NCBI GenBank assembly: GCA_012735335.1
Contig: JAAYHO010000022.1
Location: forward strand, 1-5,852
Source: Gammaproteobacteria bacterium
Lineage (GTDB): Bacteria; Pseudomonadota; Gammaproteobacteria; Pseudomonadales; Pseudomonadaceae
Reading direction: 5' to 3'
Length of the DNA stretch: 5,852 nucleotides
Under the pieces are notes generated by a model, which saw nothing but the letters and a program-made list of their open reading frames with translations, was not told where the DNA came from and did not search any database. A program made the position numbers and the translations under genes. Positions 1 to 4,855 of the stretch are shown piece by piece (position 1 is the first letter of the stretch; every line of letters starts with the position of its first letter).

Positions 1-125
1 ACCGTGGCCGGCCATACCGAGCAATCATCACCCAGCTGTACATCCCCCAGCACCACGGCGCTGGCATCGACAAATACGCGCTCACCCAACTGCGGTGTGT
101 GACCGGCAAATCGGCGTATATTCAT
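1..125 (-). CDS. gamma-carbonic anhydrase family protein (partial, 5' end only)
   Basis: Only the first 41 codons are present; the gene continues past the left edge. The N-terminus reads MNIRRFAGHTPQLGERVFVD and is followed by ASAVVLGDVQLGDDCSVWPAT. This is the typical opening of YrdA/PaaY-like gamma-carbonic anhydrase proteins, with hexapeptide turns (VVLGDV, VQLGDD) that build a left-handed beta-helix and the S-V/I-W-P motif that normally leads into a VVRGD segment. Family members are about 175-180 aa trimers binding a metal through three histidines; those histidines lie outside the window, so catalytic competence cannot be judged. The ATG at 123-125 is supported by an AAGGGG ribosome-binding site (131-136 on the plus strand) five bases upstream. 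It is transcribed divergently from prlC; a gamma-carbonic anhydrase gene beside prlC is, from memory, the arrangement in Pseudomonas aeruginosa too. The family call is firm, the physiological reaction is not. Confidence 0.88.
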   Translation of the reverse strand, partial: MNIRRFAGHTPQLGERVFVDASAVVLGDVQLGDDCSVWPAT

Positions 126-133
126 TGCTACCC

Positions 134-159
134 CTTGAATTGATCGGCTGTTGCCATCA
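134..159 (+). promoter_or_regulatory. possible sigma-32 (heat-shock) promoter for prlC
   Basis: CTTGAA at 134-139 matches the heat-shock -35 core. After a 12-base gap, TGCCATCA at 152-159 resembles the CCCCATnT -10 element (CCAT core kept). It points towards prlC. The enteric opdA/prlC gene is known to be heat-shock regulated, which makes the match more plausible, but the -10 is imperfect and the -35 overlaps the ribosome-binding site of the divergent gene. No good sigma-70 pair was found for prlC in the spacer. This is a weak prediction from pattern alone. Confidence 0.25.
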
Positions 160-175
160 TCTATGAACTATCCGT

Positions 176-195
176 CACCCGGTTGCGGCCGGGTG
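176..195. promoter_or_regulatory. hairpin/inverted repeat in the divergent spacer upstream of prlC
   Basis: CACCCGG (176-182) and CCGGGTG (189-195) form a perfect 7-bp stem around a TTGCGG loop. In DNA it could be an operator between the two divergent genes. In RNA it would be a hairpin in the prlC 5' leader if transcription starts near the candidate heat-shock promoter. No T-run follows, so it is not a typical terminator. Confidence 0.5.
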
Positions 196-208
196 CCAAT
201 GACTTTCT

Positions 209-239
209 GGTTCGCTACCATGACACCATTGTACGAACC
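209..239. promoter_or_regulatory. long imperfect hairpin immediately upstream of the prlC ribosome-binding site
   Basis: GGTTCG (209-214) pairs with CGAACC (234-239), TAC (216-218) with GTA (231-233), and ATG (220-222) with CAT (227-229). The total is 12 bp with one bulged C (215), one C/T mismatch (219/230) and an ACAC loop. It ends 10 bases before the AGGAA ribosome-binding site (250-254) and 23 bases before the start codon. Its place suggests a 5'-leader structure affecting translation, or a DNA operator. The pairing is directly visible; the function is inferred. Confidence 0.5.
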
Positions 240-262
240 CACGCTATTCAGGAAACCCCGCC

Positions 263-2302
263 ATGTCCAATCCGCTGTTGCACGCCTACGACCTGCCGCC
301 CTTCAGTCAGATCAAACCGGAGCAGGTCAAACCCGCCATCGAGCAGATCATCGCCGACAGCCGGGCACAGCTGGAAAAGCTGCTGGGCAACCCGCCAGCG
401 CAGTGGAGCTGGAGCACCCTGGTCGAGCCACTGGATGAGATCGGCGAGCGTCTGAGCCAGGCCTGGTCACCGGTGGGTCATCTCAATGCGGTGATGAACA
501 GCCCCGAGCTGCGCGATGCCTATAACAGCTGCCTGCCGCTGCTGAGCCAGTTCTCCACCGAGATGGGGCAGAACCAGCAGTTGTATGCCGCCTATCAGCA
601 ACTGGCCGACAGCGACGCCTATGCCGAGCTGGACGCAGCGCAGCAGACCATCATCCAACATGCCCTGCGCGACTTCCGTCTGTCCGGTATCGCCCTGCCG
701 GAGGAGCAGCAGCAGCGCTACGGCGAGCTGAAAATGCGCCTGTCCGAGCTGCAGAGCCGTTTTTCCAACCAGCTGATGGACGCCACCCAGGCCTGGAGCA
801 AACACATTACCGACGCCAGTCAGCTGGACGGCCTGCCCGAGTCGGCGCTGGCCCAGGCCCGTCAGGCCGCCGAGGCCCGTGAACTGGACGGCTGGCTGAT
901 CACTCTGGAATTCCCCAGCTACTACGCGGTGATGACCTACGCCAACGACCGGGCCCTGCGTGAAGAGGTATACACCGCCTACTGCACCCGCGCCTCGGAT
1001 CAGGGCCCGCAGGCCGGACAGAACGACAACGGTCCGCTGATTGCCGAGATTCTCGAACTGCGTCAGGAGCTGGCCAGCCTGCTGGGTTATGCCAACTACG
1101 CCGAACTGTCACTGGCGACCAAGATGGCCGAGAGTACCGATCAGGTGCTGGGCTTCCTGCGCGATCTGGCCCAGCGCAGCCGCCCCTACGCCGAAGCCGA
1201 CCTGCAGGCCCTGCGTGAGTTCGCTGCCAGCCGTGGCTGCAGCGATCTGCAGAGCTGGGACAGCGGCTATTACGCAGAGCAGCTGCGCCAGCATCGCTAT
1301 GCCATTTCCCAGGAAGAACTGCGCCCCTGGTTCCCGGTGGACAAGGTGCTGCAGGGCATGTTCGACACCGCCCGCCGCCTGTTCGGTATCGAGCTGCGGG
1401 AAGTGGCCGAATTCGACCGCTGGCATGCGGATGCCCGGCTGTTTGAAGTGCTGGAAGGTGATCAGGTCATCGGCCGTTTCTTCCTCGACCTGTACGCCCG
1501 CAGCAACAAGCGCGGCGGGGCCTGGATGGACGGTGCCCGTGACCGTCGCCGTCTGCCCGGTGGGGAGATTCAACGTCCGGTAGCCTACCTGGTGGGCAAC
1601 TTCACCCCGGCGATTGGCGATCAACCGGCGCTGCTGACCCATGACGAGGTCACCACCCTGTTCCACGAATTCGGCCATGGCCTGCACCACCTGCTGACCC
1701 GGGTCGACTACCCCGCCGCCTCCGGGATCAATGGCGTGGCCTGGGATGCGGTGGAGCTGCCCAGCCAGTTCATGGAGAACTGGTGCTGGGAGCCGGAGAG
1801 TCTGGCGCTGATCTCCGGTCACCATGAAACCGGCGAGCCGCTGCCCGCTGATCTGCTGCAGAGGATGCTGGCGGCGAAGAACTTCCAGTCCGGGCTGGGC
1901 ATGCTGCGGCAGATCGAGTTCTCGCTGTTCGACTTCGAGCTGCACGCCCAGTCCGACCGTAGTGCCCGGGAGGTGCTGCAGGCGGTACGCGAGGAGGTGT
2001 CGGTGATGCCGCCACCGGCGTTCAACCGCTTCGAGAACGGTTTTGCGCATATCTTTGCCGGGGGCTACGCCGCCGGTTATTACAGCTACAAGTGGGCGGA
2101 AGTGCTGTCGGCCGATGCCTTCTCCCGGTTCGAGGAAGAAGGCATCTTCAACGCCGGGACCGGACAGTCGTTCCGCGACAATATCCTTGCCCGTGGCGGC
2201 AGCCGTGAGCCGATGGAGCTGTTCGTTGCCTTCCGTGGCCGCGAACCCTCGGTGGACGCCCTGCTGCGCCACAGCGGCCTGACCGAGGAGCAAGCGGCAT
2301 GA
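263..2302 (+). CDS. prlC: oligopeptidase A, M3-family zinc metallopeptidase
   Basis: Cytoplasmic zinc endopeptidase that hydrolyses short peptides, including cleaved signal peptides (known for E. coli PrlC/OpdA). The protein is 679 aa, matching the roughly 680 aa of the family. The HEFGH zinc motif is at residues 468-472 (catalytic E469) and the third zinc ligand is E498 in the VELPSQFMENW segment. The family motif DLYARSNKRGGAWMD starts at residue 409. Near the C-terminus, GGYAAGYYSYKW places Tyr602, Tyr606 and Tyr609 where thimet oligopeptidase has its substrate-binding tyrosines. The N-terminal half is helical, as expected for the channel-forming M3 fold, and no signal peptide is seen. The ATG is preceded by AGGAA at 250-254 with 8-base spacing. 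The stop overlaps the next start (ATGA), implying translational coupling. The gene appears intact. Regulation may involve heat shock and the upstream hairpins. Confidence 0.97.
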   Translation: MSNPLLHAYDLPPFSQIKPEQVKPAIEQIIADSRAQLEKLLGNPPAQWSWSTLVEPLDEIGERLSQAWSPVGHLNAVMNSPELRDAYNSCLPLLSQFSTEMGQNQQLYAAYQQLADSDAYAELDAAQQTIIQHALRDFRLSGIALPEEQQQRYGELKMRLSELQSRFSNQLMDATQAWSKHITDASQLDGLPESALAQARQAAEARELDGWLITLEFPSYYAVMTYANDRALREEVYTAYCTRASDQGPQAGQNDNGPLIAEILELRQELASLLGYANYAELSLATKMAESTDQVLGFLRDLAQRSRPYAEADLQALREFAASRGCSDLQSWDSGYYAEQLRQHRYAISQEELRPWFPVDKVLQGMFDTARRLFGIELREVAEFDRWHADARLFEVLEGDQVIGRFFLDLYARSNKRGGAWMDGARDRRRLPGGEIQRPVAYLVGNFTPAIGDQPALLTHDEVTTLFHEFGHGLHHLLTRVDYPAASGINGVAWDAVELPSQFMENWCWEPESLALISGHHETGEPLPADLLQRMLAAKNFQSGLGMLRQIEFSLFDFELHAQSDRSAREVLQAVREEVSVMPPPAFNRFENGFAHIFAGGYAAGYYSYKWAEVLSADAFSRFEEEGIFNAGTGQSFRDNILARGGSREPMELFVAFRGREPSVDALLRHSGLTEEQAA

Positions 2303-2580
2303 ACCAGCCAAACGAGCCAAGCCAACCGATAAAACGCTTTATCGCCGGGGCAATCTGCCCGGCGTGCAGCAAGATGGACACCATCCGCATGTATCAGCAG
2401 GACGGCACCTCACACCGTGAGTGCGTGGAATGCGGTTATGCCGACAGTCTGGATGAGCGGGGCAACTCGGTGCCCAGGGAGCTGGCCACCCGGGTCACGG
2501 TCAAGGAGGTGAGCAAACCGGCCACCTCCCATGTGGCGCAGTTCTATCCGAACCCGAAGTTGAAGAAAAAGGACAGCTGA
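2299..2580 (+). CDS. YheV-family putative metal-binding (zinc-ribbon) protein
   Basis: A 93-aa cytoplasmic protein with two CxxC knuckles, C20-P-A-C23 and C42-V-E-C45, spaced like a single four-cysteine zinc ribbon. The segments IKRFIAGAICPAC and HRECVECGYAD are characteristic of the YheV/DUF2387 family, whose function is unknown. The tail (about residues 84-93) is lysine-rich. Its ATG overlaps the prlC TGA by four bases, and GAGGAG at 2285-2290 inside the end of prlC serves as the ribosome-binding site, so the two are almost certainly one operon. From memory, the same pair is adjacent in Pseudomonas aeruginosa. Zinc binding is inferred from the cysteines; a role in peptide turnover or nucleic-acid binding would be speculation. 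Confidence 0.9.
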   Translation: MNQPNEPSQPIKRFIAGAICPACSKMDTIRMYQQDGTSHRECVECGYADSLDERGNSVPRELATRVTVKEVSKPATSHVAQFYPNPKLKKKDS

Positions 2581-2581
2581 A

Positions 2582-2662
2582 CCTGGGAGGGACGAGCACC
2601 AGCTCGTCCAGCTGAGCTGCATGCATCCCTATGTCATCGAGCTGGTGCTCGACGTTCCCAGG
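2582..2662. repeat. BIME-like pair of inverted REP units forming a large palindrome
   Basis: The 25-base arm at 2582-2606 is the inverted copy of 2638-2662 with 22 of 25 positions matching; the spacer is 31 bases. Each arm is also a small hairpin: GACGAGC-ACCA-GCTCGTC at 2591-2608 and TCGAGC-TGGT-GCTCGA at 2637-2652. Each is headed by CTGGGA on its own strand. That architecture (short head plus short hairpin, two units facing opposite ways) is that of REP/BIME elements spread by RAYT transposases in pseudomonads. The spacer holds two more palindromes, CAGCTGAGCTG (2609-2619) and TGCATGCA (2618-2625). It begins one base after the stop codon of the YheV-like gene, a usual REP position between convergent genes. 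Genome-wide repetition cannot be tested here. Confidence 0.75.
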
Positions 2663-2676
2663 AGGCACGCGACAGT

Positions 2677-2704
2677 CTTTCGGCCCGAGGGCGGGCCTCC
2701 TACA
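2677..2704 (-). repeat. REP-like element with GTAGGAG head
   Basis: Read on the minus strand this begins TGTAGGAG, followed by the hairpin GGCCCG-CCCT-CGGGCC and then GAAAG. This closely follows the Pseudomonas REP pattern: a GTrGGAG head, a GC-rich stem-loop, then a CGAA-type end. Its stem sequence differs from the neighbouring pair at 2582-2662, so it may belong to a different REP class. AGGAGGC (2660-2666) can also pair with GCCTCCT (2695-2701), linking it to the adjacent unit in one larger fold. Confidence 0.7.
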
Positions 2705-2713
2705 GCACAAACC

Positions 2714-2743
2714 GGGCCGGGTCCACCCCTGGCCCTTCGCTTT
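2714..2743 (+). terminator. possible rho-independent terminator of the prlC operon
   Basis: GGGCCGGG (2714-2721) pairs with CCCTGGCCC (within 2727-2735) to give an 8-bp stem including one G-U pair, with a TCCACC loop. It is followed by TTCGCTTT. The tail is pyrimidine-rich but not a clean T-run, so termination would be weak; the REP hairpins just upstream may contribute. The G-U becomes a C/A mismatch on the other strand, so the fold favours plus-strand transcripts. Confidence 0.35.
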
Positions 2744-2748
2744 CCCCC

Positions 2749-3402
2749 TTACAGGTTCTCCCGCCAGCTCAAGCCCACCCCCAGCTCCGCGGCCATGTTC
2801 GGCCAGCGCCGCCACATCTCGTGCCGATCCCGCTCGCCCACCCCTTCGCGGTAGGCCAGAAAGGCCGGGCTGTCGAAGATTTCATCCGGTAACAGTCCAG
2901 CTACCGCTTCGTATACGGCGCTGTCCAGACGGCCTGCATATTCCTCACCGAGCATGTCATGCACAATCAGGTTGGCCCGGGTATTGTTCATCGGGATCAG
3001 TGACTCGCCGCCGTGGGCGACGTAATGGTCGTTGACCTCCTCCACCAGCCGATGGGCCAGATAGGCCTCGTCCAGCAACAACAGCAGTCCCCGGTGAGTC
3101 TCGTTCACCCCCTCGACCTGCTCGGGCTGCAGAAAGAACGCCTCGGCCACCTTGAGCACGGGGATCAGCTGCGGACGCATGCTGGCGTTGTTGGCCACCG
3201 ACTGCGCCGCCTCCAGCATATCCGGCACCCGCTCCACATAGGCCTGGATAAAGTTGAACAGCGTGGTGTGGGCATCTTCCCGCGTACTGATGGAGCGATG
3301 CAGCAGGGGCAGCTTGCGATCCAGCCACTTGCTCAGGGCTTCGTCGTTGGCTTCATCTTCGCGGGCGATCCTGACGCGCTCGCGCAACTCGGCAATTTTC
3401 AT
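2749..3402 (-). CDS. conserved-looking hypothetical protein divergent from coxB
   Basis: I do not recognise this 217-aa protein. It has no signal peptide, no obvious membrane segment and no cysteine, so it is probably soluble and cytoplasmic. It looks largely helical: a charged N-terminal helix (residues 1-30), amphipathic helices around 44-70 and 76-92, then a central stretch (about 104-130, starting RGLLLLLDEAYLAHR) rich in Glu, Asp and His (E112, H117, E121, E122, D125, H126, H130). The C-terminal part (about 144-217) includes LIVHDMLGEEY, LLPDEIFDSPAFLAYREG and several Trp. The ATG at 3400-3402 is chosen because GGAG (3410-3413 on the plus strand) lies 7 bases upstream. A GTG 12 codons earlier (3436-3438) would lengthen the protein to 229 aa but has no comparable site. 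It ends in TAA. Codon usage resembles its neighbours, so recent transfer is not suggested. From memory, P. aeruginosa also has a hypothetical gene just before coxB; whether it is the same family needs checking. Confidence 0.85.
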   Translation of the reverse strand: MKIAELRERVRIAREDEANDEALSKWLDRKLPLLHRSISTREDAHTTLFNFIQAYVERVPDMLEAAQSVANNASMRPQLIPVLKVAEAFFLQPEQVEGVNETHRGLLLLLDEAYLAHRLVEEVNDHYVAHGGESLIPMNNTRANLIVHDMLGEEYAGRLDSAVYEAVAGLLPDEIFDSPAFLAYREGVGERDRHEMWRRWPNMAAELGVGLSWRENL

Positions 3403-3409
3403 TCGGCAA

Positions 3410-3413
3410 CTCC
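3410..3413 (-). promoter_or_regulatory. ribosome-binding site that sets the start of the hypothetical gene
   Basis: On the minus strand this reads GGAG, 7 bases before the ATG at 3400-3402. It is the reason for preferring that ATG over the upstream in-frame GTG. Confidence 0.7.
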
Positions 3414-3427
3414 GATGATGGCGAGGC

Positions 3428-3440
3428 AGGTGACTCACCT
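3428..3440. promoter_or_regulatory. 13-base palindrome, operator-like
   Basis: AGGTGACTCACCT is a perfect inverted repeat of 6+1+6 bases, centred 32 bases upstream of the minus-strand start codon. The place suits an operator or a 5'-leader element of the hypothetical gene. The arms are short and no regulator is identified. Confidence 0.35.
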
Positions 3441-3495
3441 AAAGCTTTGGATTGACGGGACTCCAAGCTAGCAGAGCACCTGCATATCGTCAAAG

Positions 3496-3515
3496 TGGCT
3501 CGCCAGCGAGCCGAA
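3496..3515. repeat. REP-like hairpin or remnant
   Basis: GGCTCG (3497-3502) and CGAGCC (3507-3512) form a perfect 6-bp stem with a CCAG loop, preceded by GT and followed by GAA. That is the short stem plus GAA ending seen in Pseudomonas REP units, but a full GTrGGAG head is absent, so this may be a degraded unit or chance. It lies about 130 bases upstream of the coxB promoter candidate. Confidence 0.4.
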
Positions 3516-3623
3516 CCAGCTTCTTAGCCCCTGCGCAGCCGGTACGCCTGCACGGTGCCAATTTCTTACATATTCAATCCGTGACAGCCTTGACAACCCG
3601 AAAAAGAAATAAGCCCGATAAAA

Positions 3624-3651
3624 TTGCCATGGTGACCTTCAGGTCTATACT
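3624..3651 (+). promoter_or_regulatory. promoter for the cox operon (sigma-70/sigma-S type)
   Basis: TTGCCA at 3624-3629 (5 of 6 to TTGACA) and TATACT at 3646-3651 (5 of 6 to TATAAT) are 16 bases apart. The -10 is preceded by C, giving CTATACT, the preferred -10 form of the stationary-phase sigma factor RpoS. Transcription would start near 3658, leaving a leader of about 62 bases. In P. aeruginosa the aa3 oxidase genes are known to be RpoS-dependent and starvation-induced, which fits. Actual sigma usage here is inferred. Confidence 0.6.
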
Positions 3652-3705
3652 GCCTCTTGACTGGGCTGACCTTGGGGCGCTCGGCCACGATAAAAAAAAT
3701 AAGAC

Positions 3706-3711
3706 AAGGGG
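3706..3711 (+). promoter_or_regulatory. ribosome-binding site that sets the coxB start
   Basis: AAGGGG lies 8 bases before the ATG at 3720. A run of eight A (3692-3699) just upstream could act as an unstructured translation enhancer. An in-frame TTG at 3657 would extend the protein by 21 residues but would coincide with the predicted transcription start and precede the signal peptide, so it is rejected. Confidence 0.75.
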
Positions 3712-3719
3712 AAACCGGG

Positions 3720-4844
3720 ATGTTGCGACATGCACACACCTGGCTGGGGGGCCTGTTCCTCATGGCGCTTGCCGGGAACGCCAGCGCCAGCTGGACGGTA
3801 AACATGAGTCCGGGGGCAACAGAAGTCAGCCGTTCGGTCTTCAATCTGCACATGACCATTTTCTGGATCTCGGTGATCATCGGCGCCATGGTCTTCGCCG
3901 TGATGTTCTGGTCGATGATCATGCACCGCCGCTCCCGTGGAGCGGTACCAGCCAAGTTCCATGAAAACCTCACGGTCGAGATTCTCTGGACGGTCATCCC
4001 GCTGCTGATCCTGGTCGGCATGGCGATCCCCGCGACCAAGACCCTGATCGACATCTACGATACCGAGGATGCGGATCTGGATATTCTGGTCACCGGCTAC
4101 CAGTGGCGCTGGCAGTACAACTACATGGGCGAAGACGTGAGCTTCATGAGCAACATGTCCACCCCCCGTGAGCAGATCAGCAACCAGCAGGCCAAGGGCG
4201 AACACTACCTGCTGGAGGTGGACGAGCCATTAGTGGTACCGACCGGGCAGAAGATCCGCTTCCTGATCACCGCCGCCGATGTGATCCACTCCTGGTGGGT
4301 ACCGGCGCTGGCGGTGAAGAAGGACGCCATCCCCGGCTTCATCAACGAGTCCTGGACGCGCATCGACGAACCCGGCATCTACCGGGGCCAGTGCACCGAG
4401 CTGTGCGGCCGCGACCACGCCTTCATGCCGATTGTGGTGGATGCGCGCAGCCCCGAGGATTTCGCCAGCTGGCTGGCGGAGAAGAAGGCCGCCGCCGCCG
4501 CCGAAGCCGAGCTGACCAGCAAGGAATGGACGCTGGACGAGCTGATGGAGCGCGGCCAGCGGGTCTACACCACCACCTGCGTGGCCTGTCACCAGGCCAA
4601 TGGTGAAGGCATGCCACCGATCTTCCCGGCGCTCAAGGGCAGCGACATGGTGCTCAATGACGTGACCGCGCACATCGATGTGGTGGTCAACGGCGTACCC
4701 GGCACTTCCATGGCCGCCTTCGGCAAGCAACTCTCGGAAGTGGATATCGCAGCGCTCATCACCTATGAGCGCAATGCCTGGGGCAACGACACCGGCGAGG
4801 TGGTCGCGCCCATCGATATCCTCAACTTCAAGAATGGCCAATAA
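3720..4844 (+). CDS. coxB: cytochrome c oxidase subunit II, caa3-type with fused cytochrome c
   Basis: Takes electrons from cytochrome c and passes them to subunit I; inner membrane with the catalytic domains in the periplasm. The 374-aa protein starts with a signal peptide (residues 1-23, likely cut after ASA). Two membrane helices follow, about 43-68 and 86-107. The [10 protein letters not shown] aromatic segment is at 126-135. The CuA site is complete: H190 (VIHSWWVP), C225, E227, C229, H233 and M236 in [15 protein letters not shown]. After an Ala/Glu-rich linker (about 254-266) comes a class I cytochrome c domain with CVACH at 287-291. The likely sixth heme ligand is M331 (GTSMAAFG). Such a fused heme domain defines caa3-type oxidases and is usual for pseudomonad CoxB. 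The ATG follows AAGGGG by 8 bases. coxA starts 11 bases after the stop, so both share an operon. The gene is intact. Confidence 0.97.
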   Translation: MLRHAHTWLGGLFLMALAGNASASWTVNMSPGATEVSRSVFNLHMTIFWISVIIGAMVFAVMFWSMIMHRRSRGAVPAKFHENLTVEILWTVIPLLILVGMAIPATKTLIDIYDTEDADLDILVTGYQWRWQYNYMGEDVSFMSNMSTPREQISNQQAKGEHYLLEVDEPLVVPTGQKIRFLITAADVIHSWWVPALAVKKDAIPGFINESWTRIDEPGIYRGQCTELCGRDHAFMPIVVDARSPEDFASWLAEKKAAAAAEAELTSKEWTLDELMERGQRVYTTTCVACHQANGEGMPPIFPALKGSDMVLNDVTAHIDVVVNGVPGTSMAAFGKQLSEVDIAALITYERNAWGNDTGEVVAPIDILNFKNGQ

Positions 4845-4855
4845 GGAGACCTGTC

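Larger units (their letters stand above)
3403..3719. other. divergent spacer between the hypothetical gene and coxB
   Basis: These 317 bases have no convincing gene. They hold, in order, the ribosome-binding site and palindrome of the minus-strand gene, a REP-like hairpin (3496-3515), a stretch lower in GC than the genes (about 3560-3635), the coxB promoter candidate (3624-3651) and the coxB leader. A plus-strand open frame running into the spacer from inside the hypothetical gene is an antisense shadow. Confidence 0.7.

Noticed and set aside
1109..2320. 403-codon open frame on the minus strand across prlC
   Set aside because: It lies wholly antisense to a prlC with intact M3 motifs, has no recognisable domain, and is expected from the strong G/C third-position bias.
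2582..2704. CRISPR array or transposon ends
   Set aside because: The repeats are inverted, not direct and evenly spaced, there is no transposase or target duplication, and the units are fully explained as REP-like hairpins.
2621..3035. Plus-strand open frames starting in the REP cluster
   Set aside because: They begin in repeat DNA, are Pro/Arg/Ser-rich and have no ribosome-binding site or recognisable domain.
3013..3471. 152-codon plus-strand open frame opposite the hypothetical gene
   Set aside because: It is the antisense of a minus-strand frame with a better ribosome-binding site and more protein-like composition, and it would need to start inside that gene. The strand choice is not absolutely certain.
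3567..3596. Minus-strand promoter TTGTCA-N18-TATGTA for the hypothetical gene
   Set aside because: The -10 matches only half of the consensus and the leader would be about 150 bases; too weak to annotate.
3590..3624. Perfect TTGACA at 3590-3595 as the coxB -35
   Set aside because: The best -10 candidate, TAAAAT at 3619-3624, is 23 bases away, too far for a normal promoter. The TTGCCA/TATACT pair downstream fits better.
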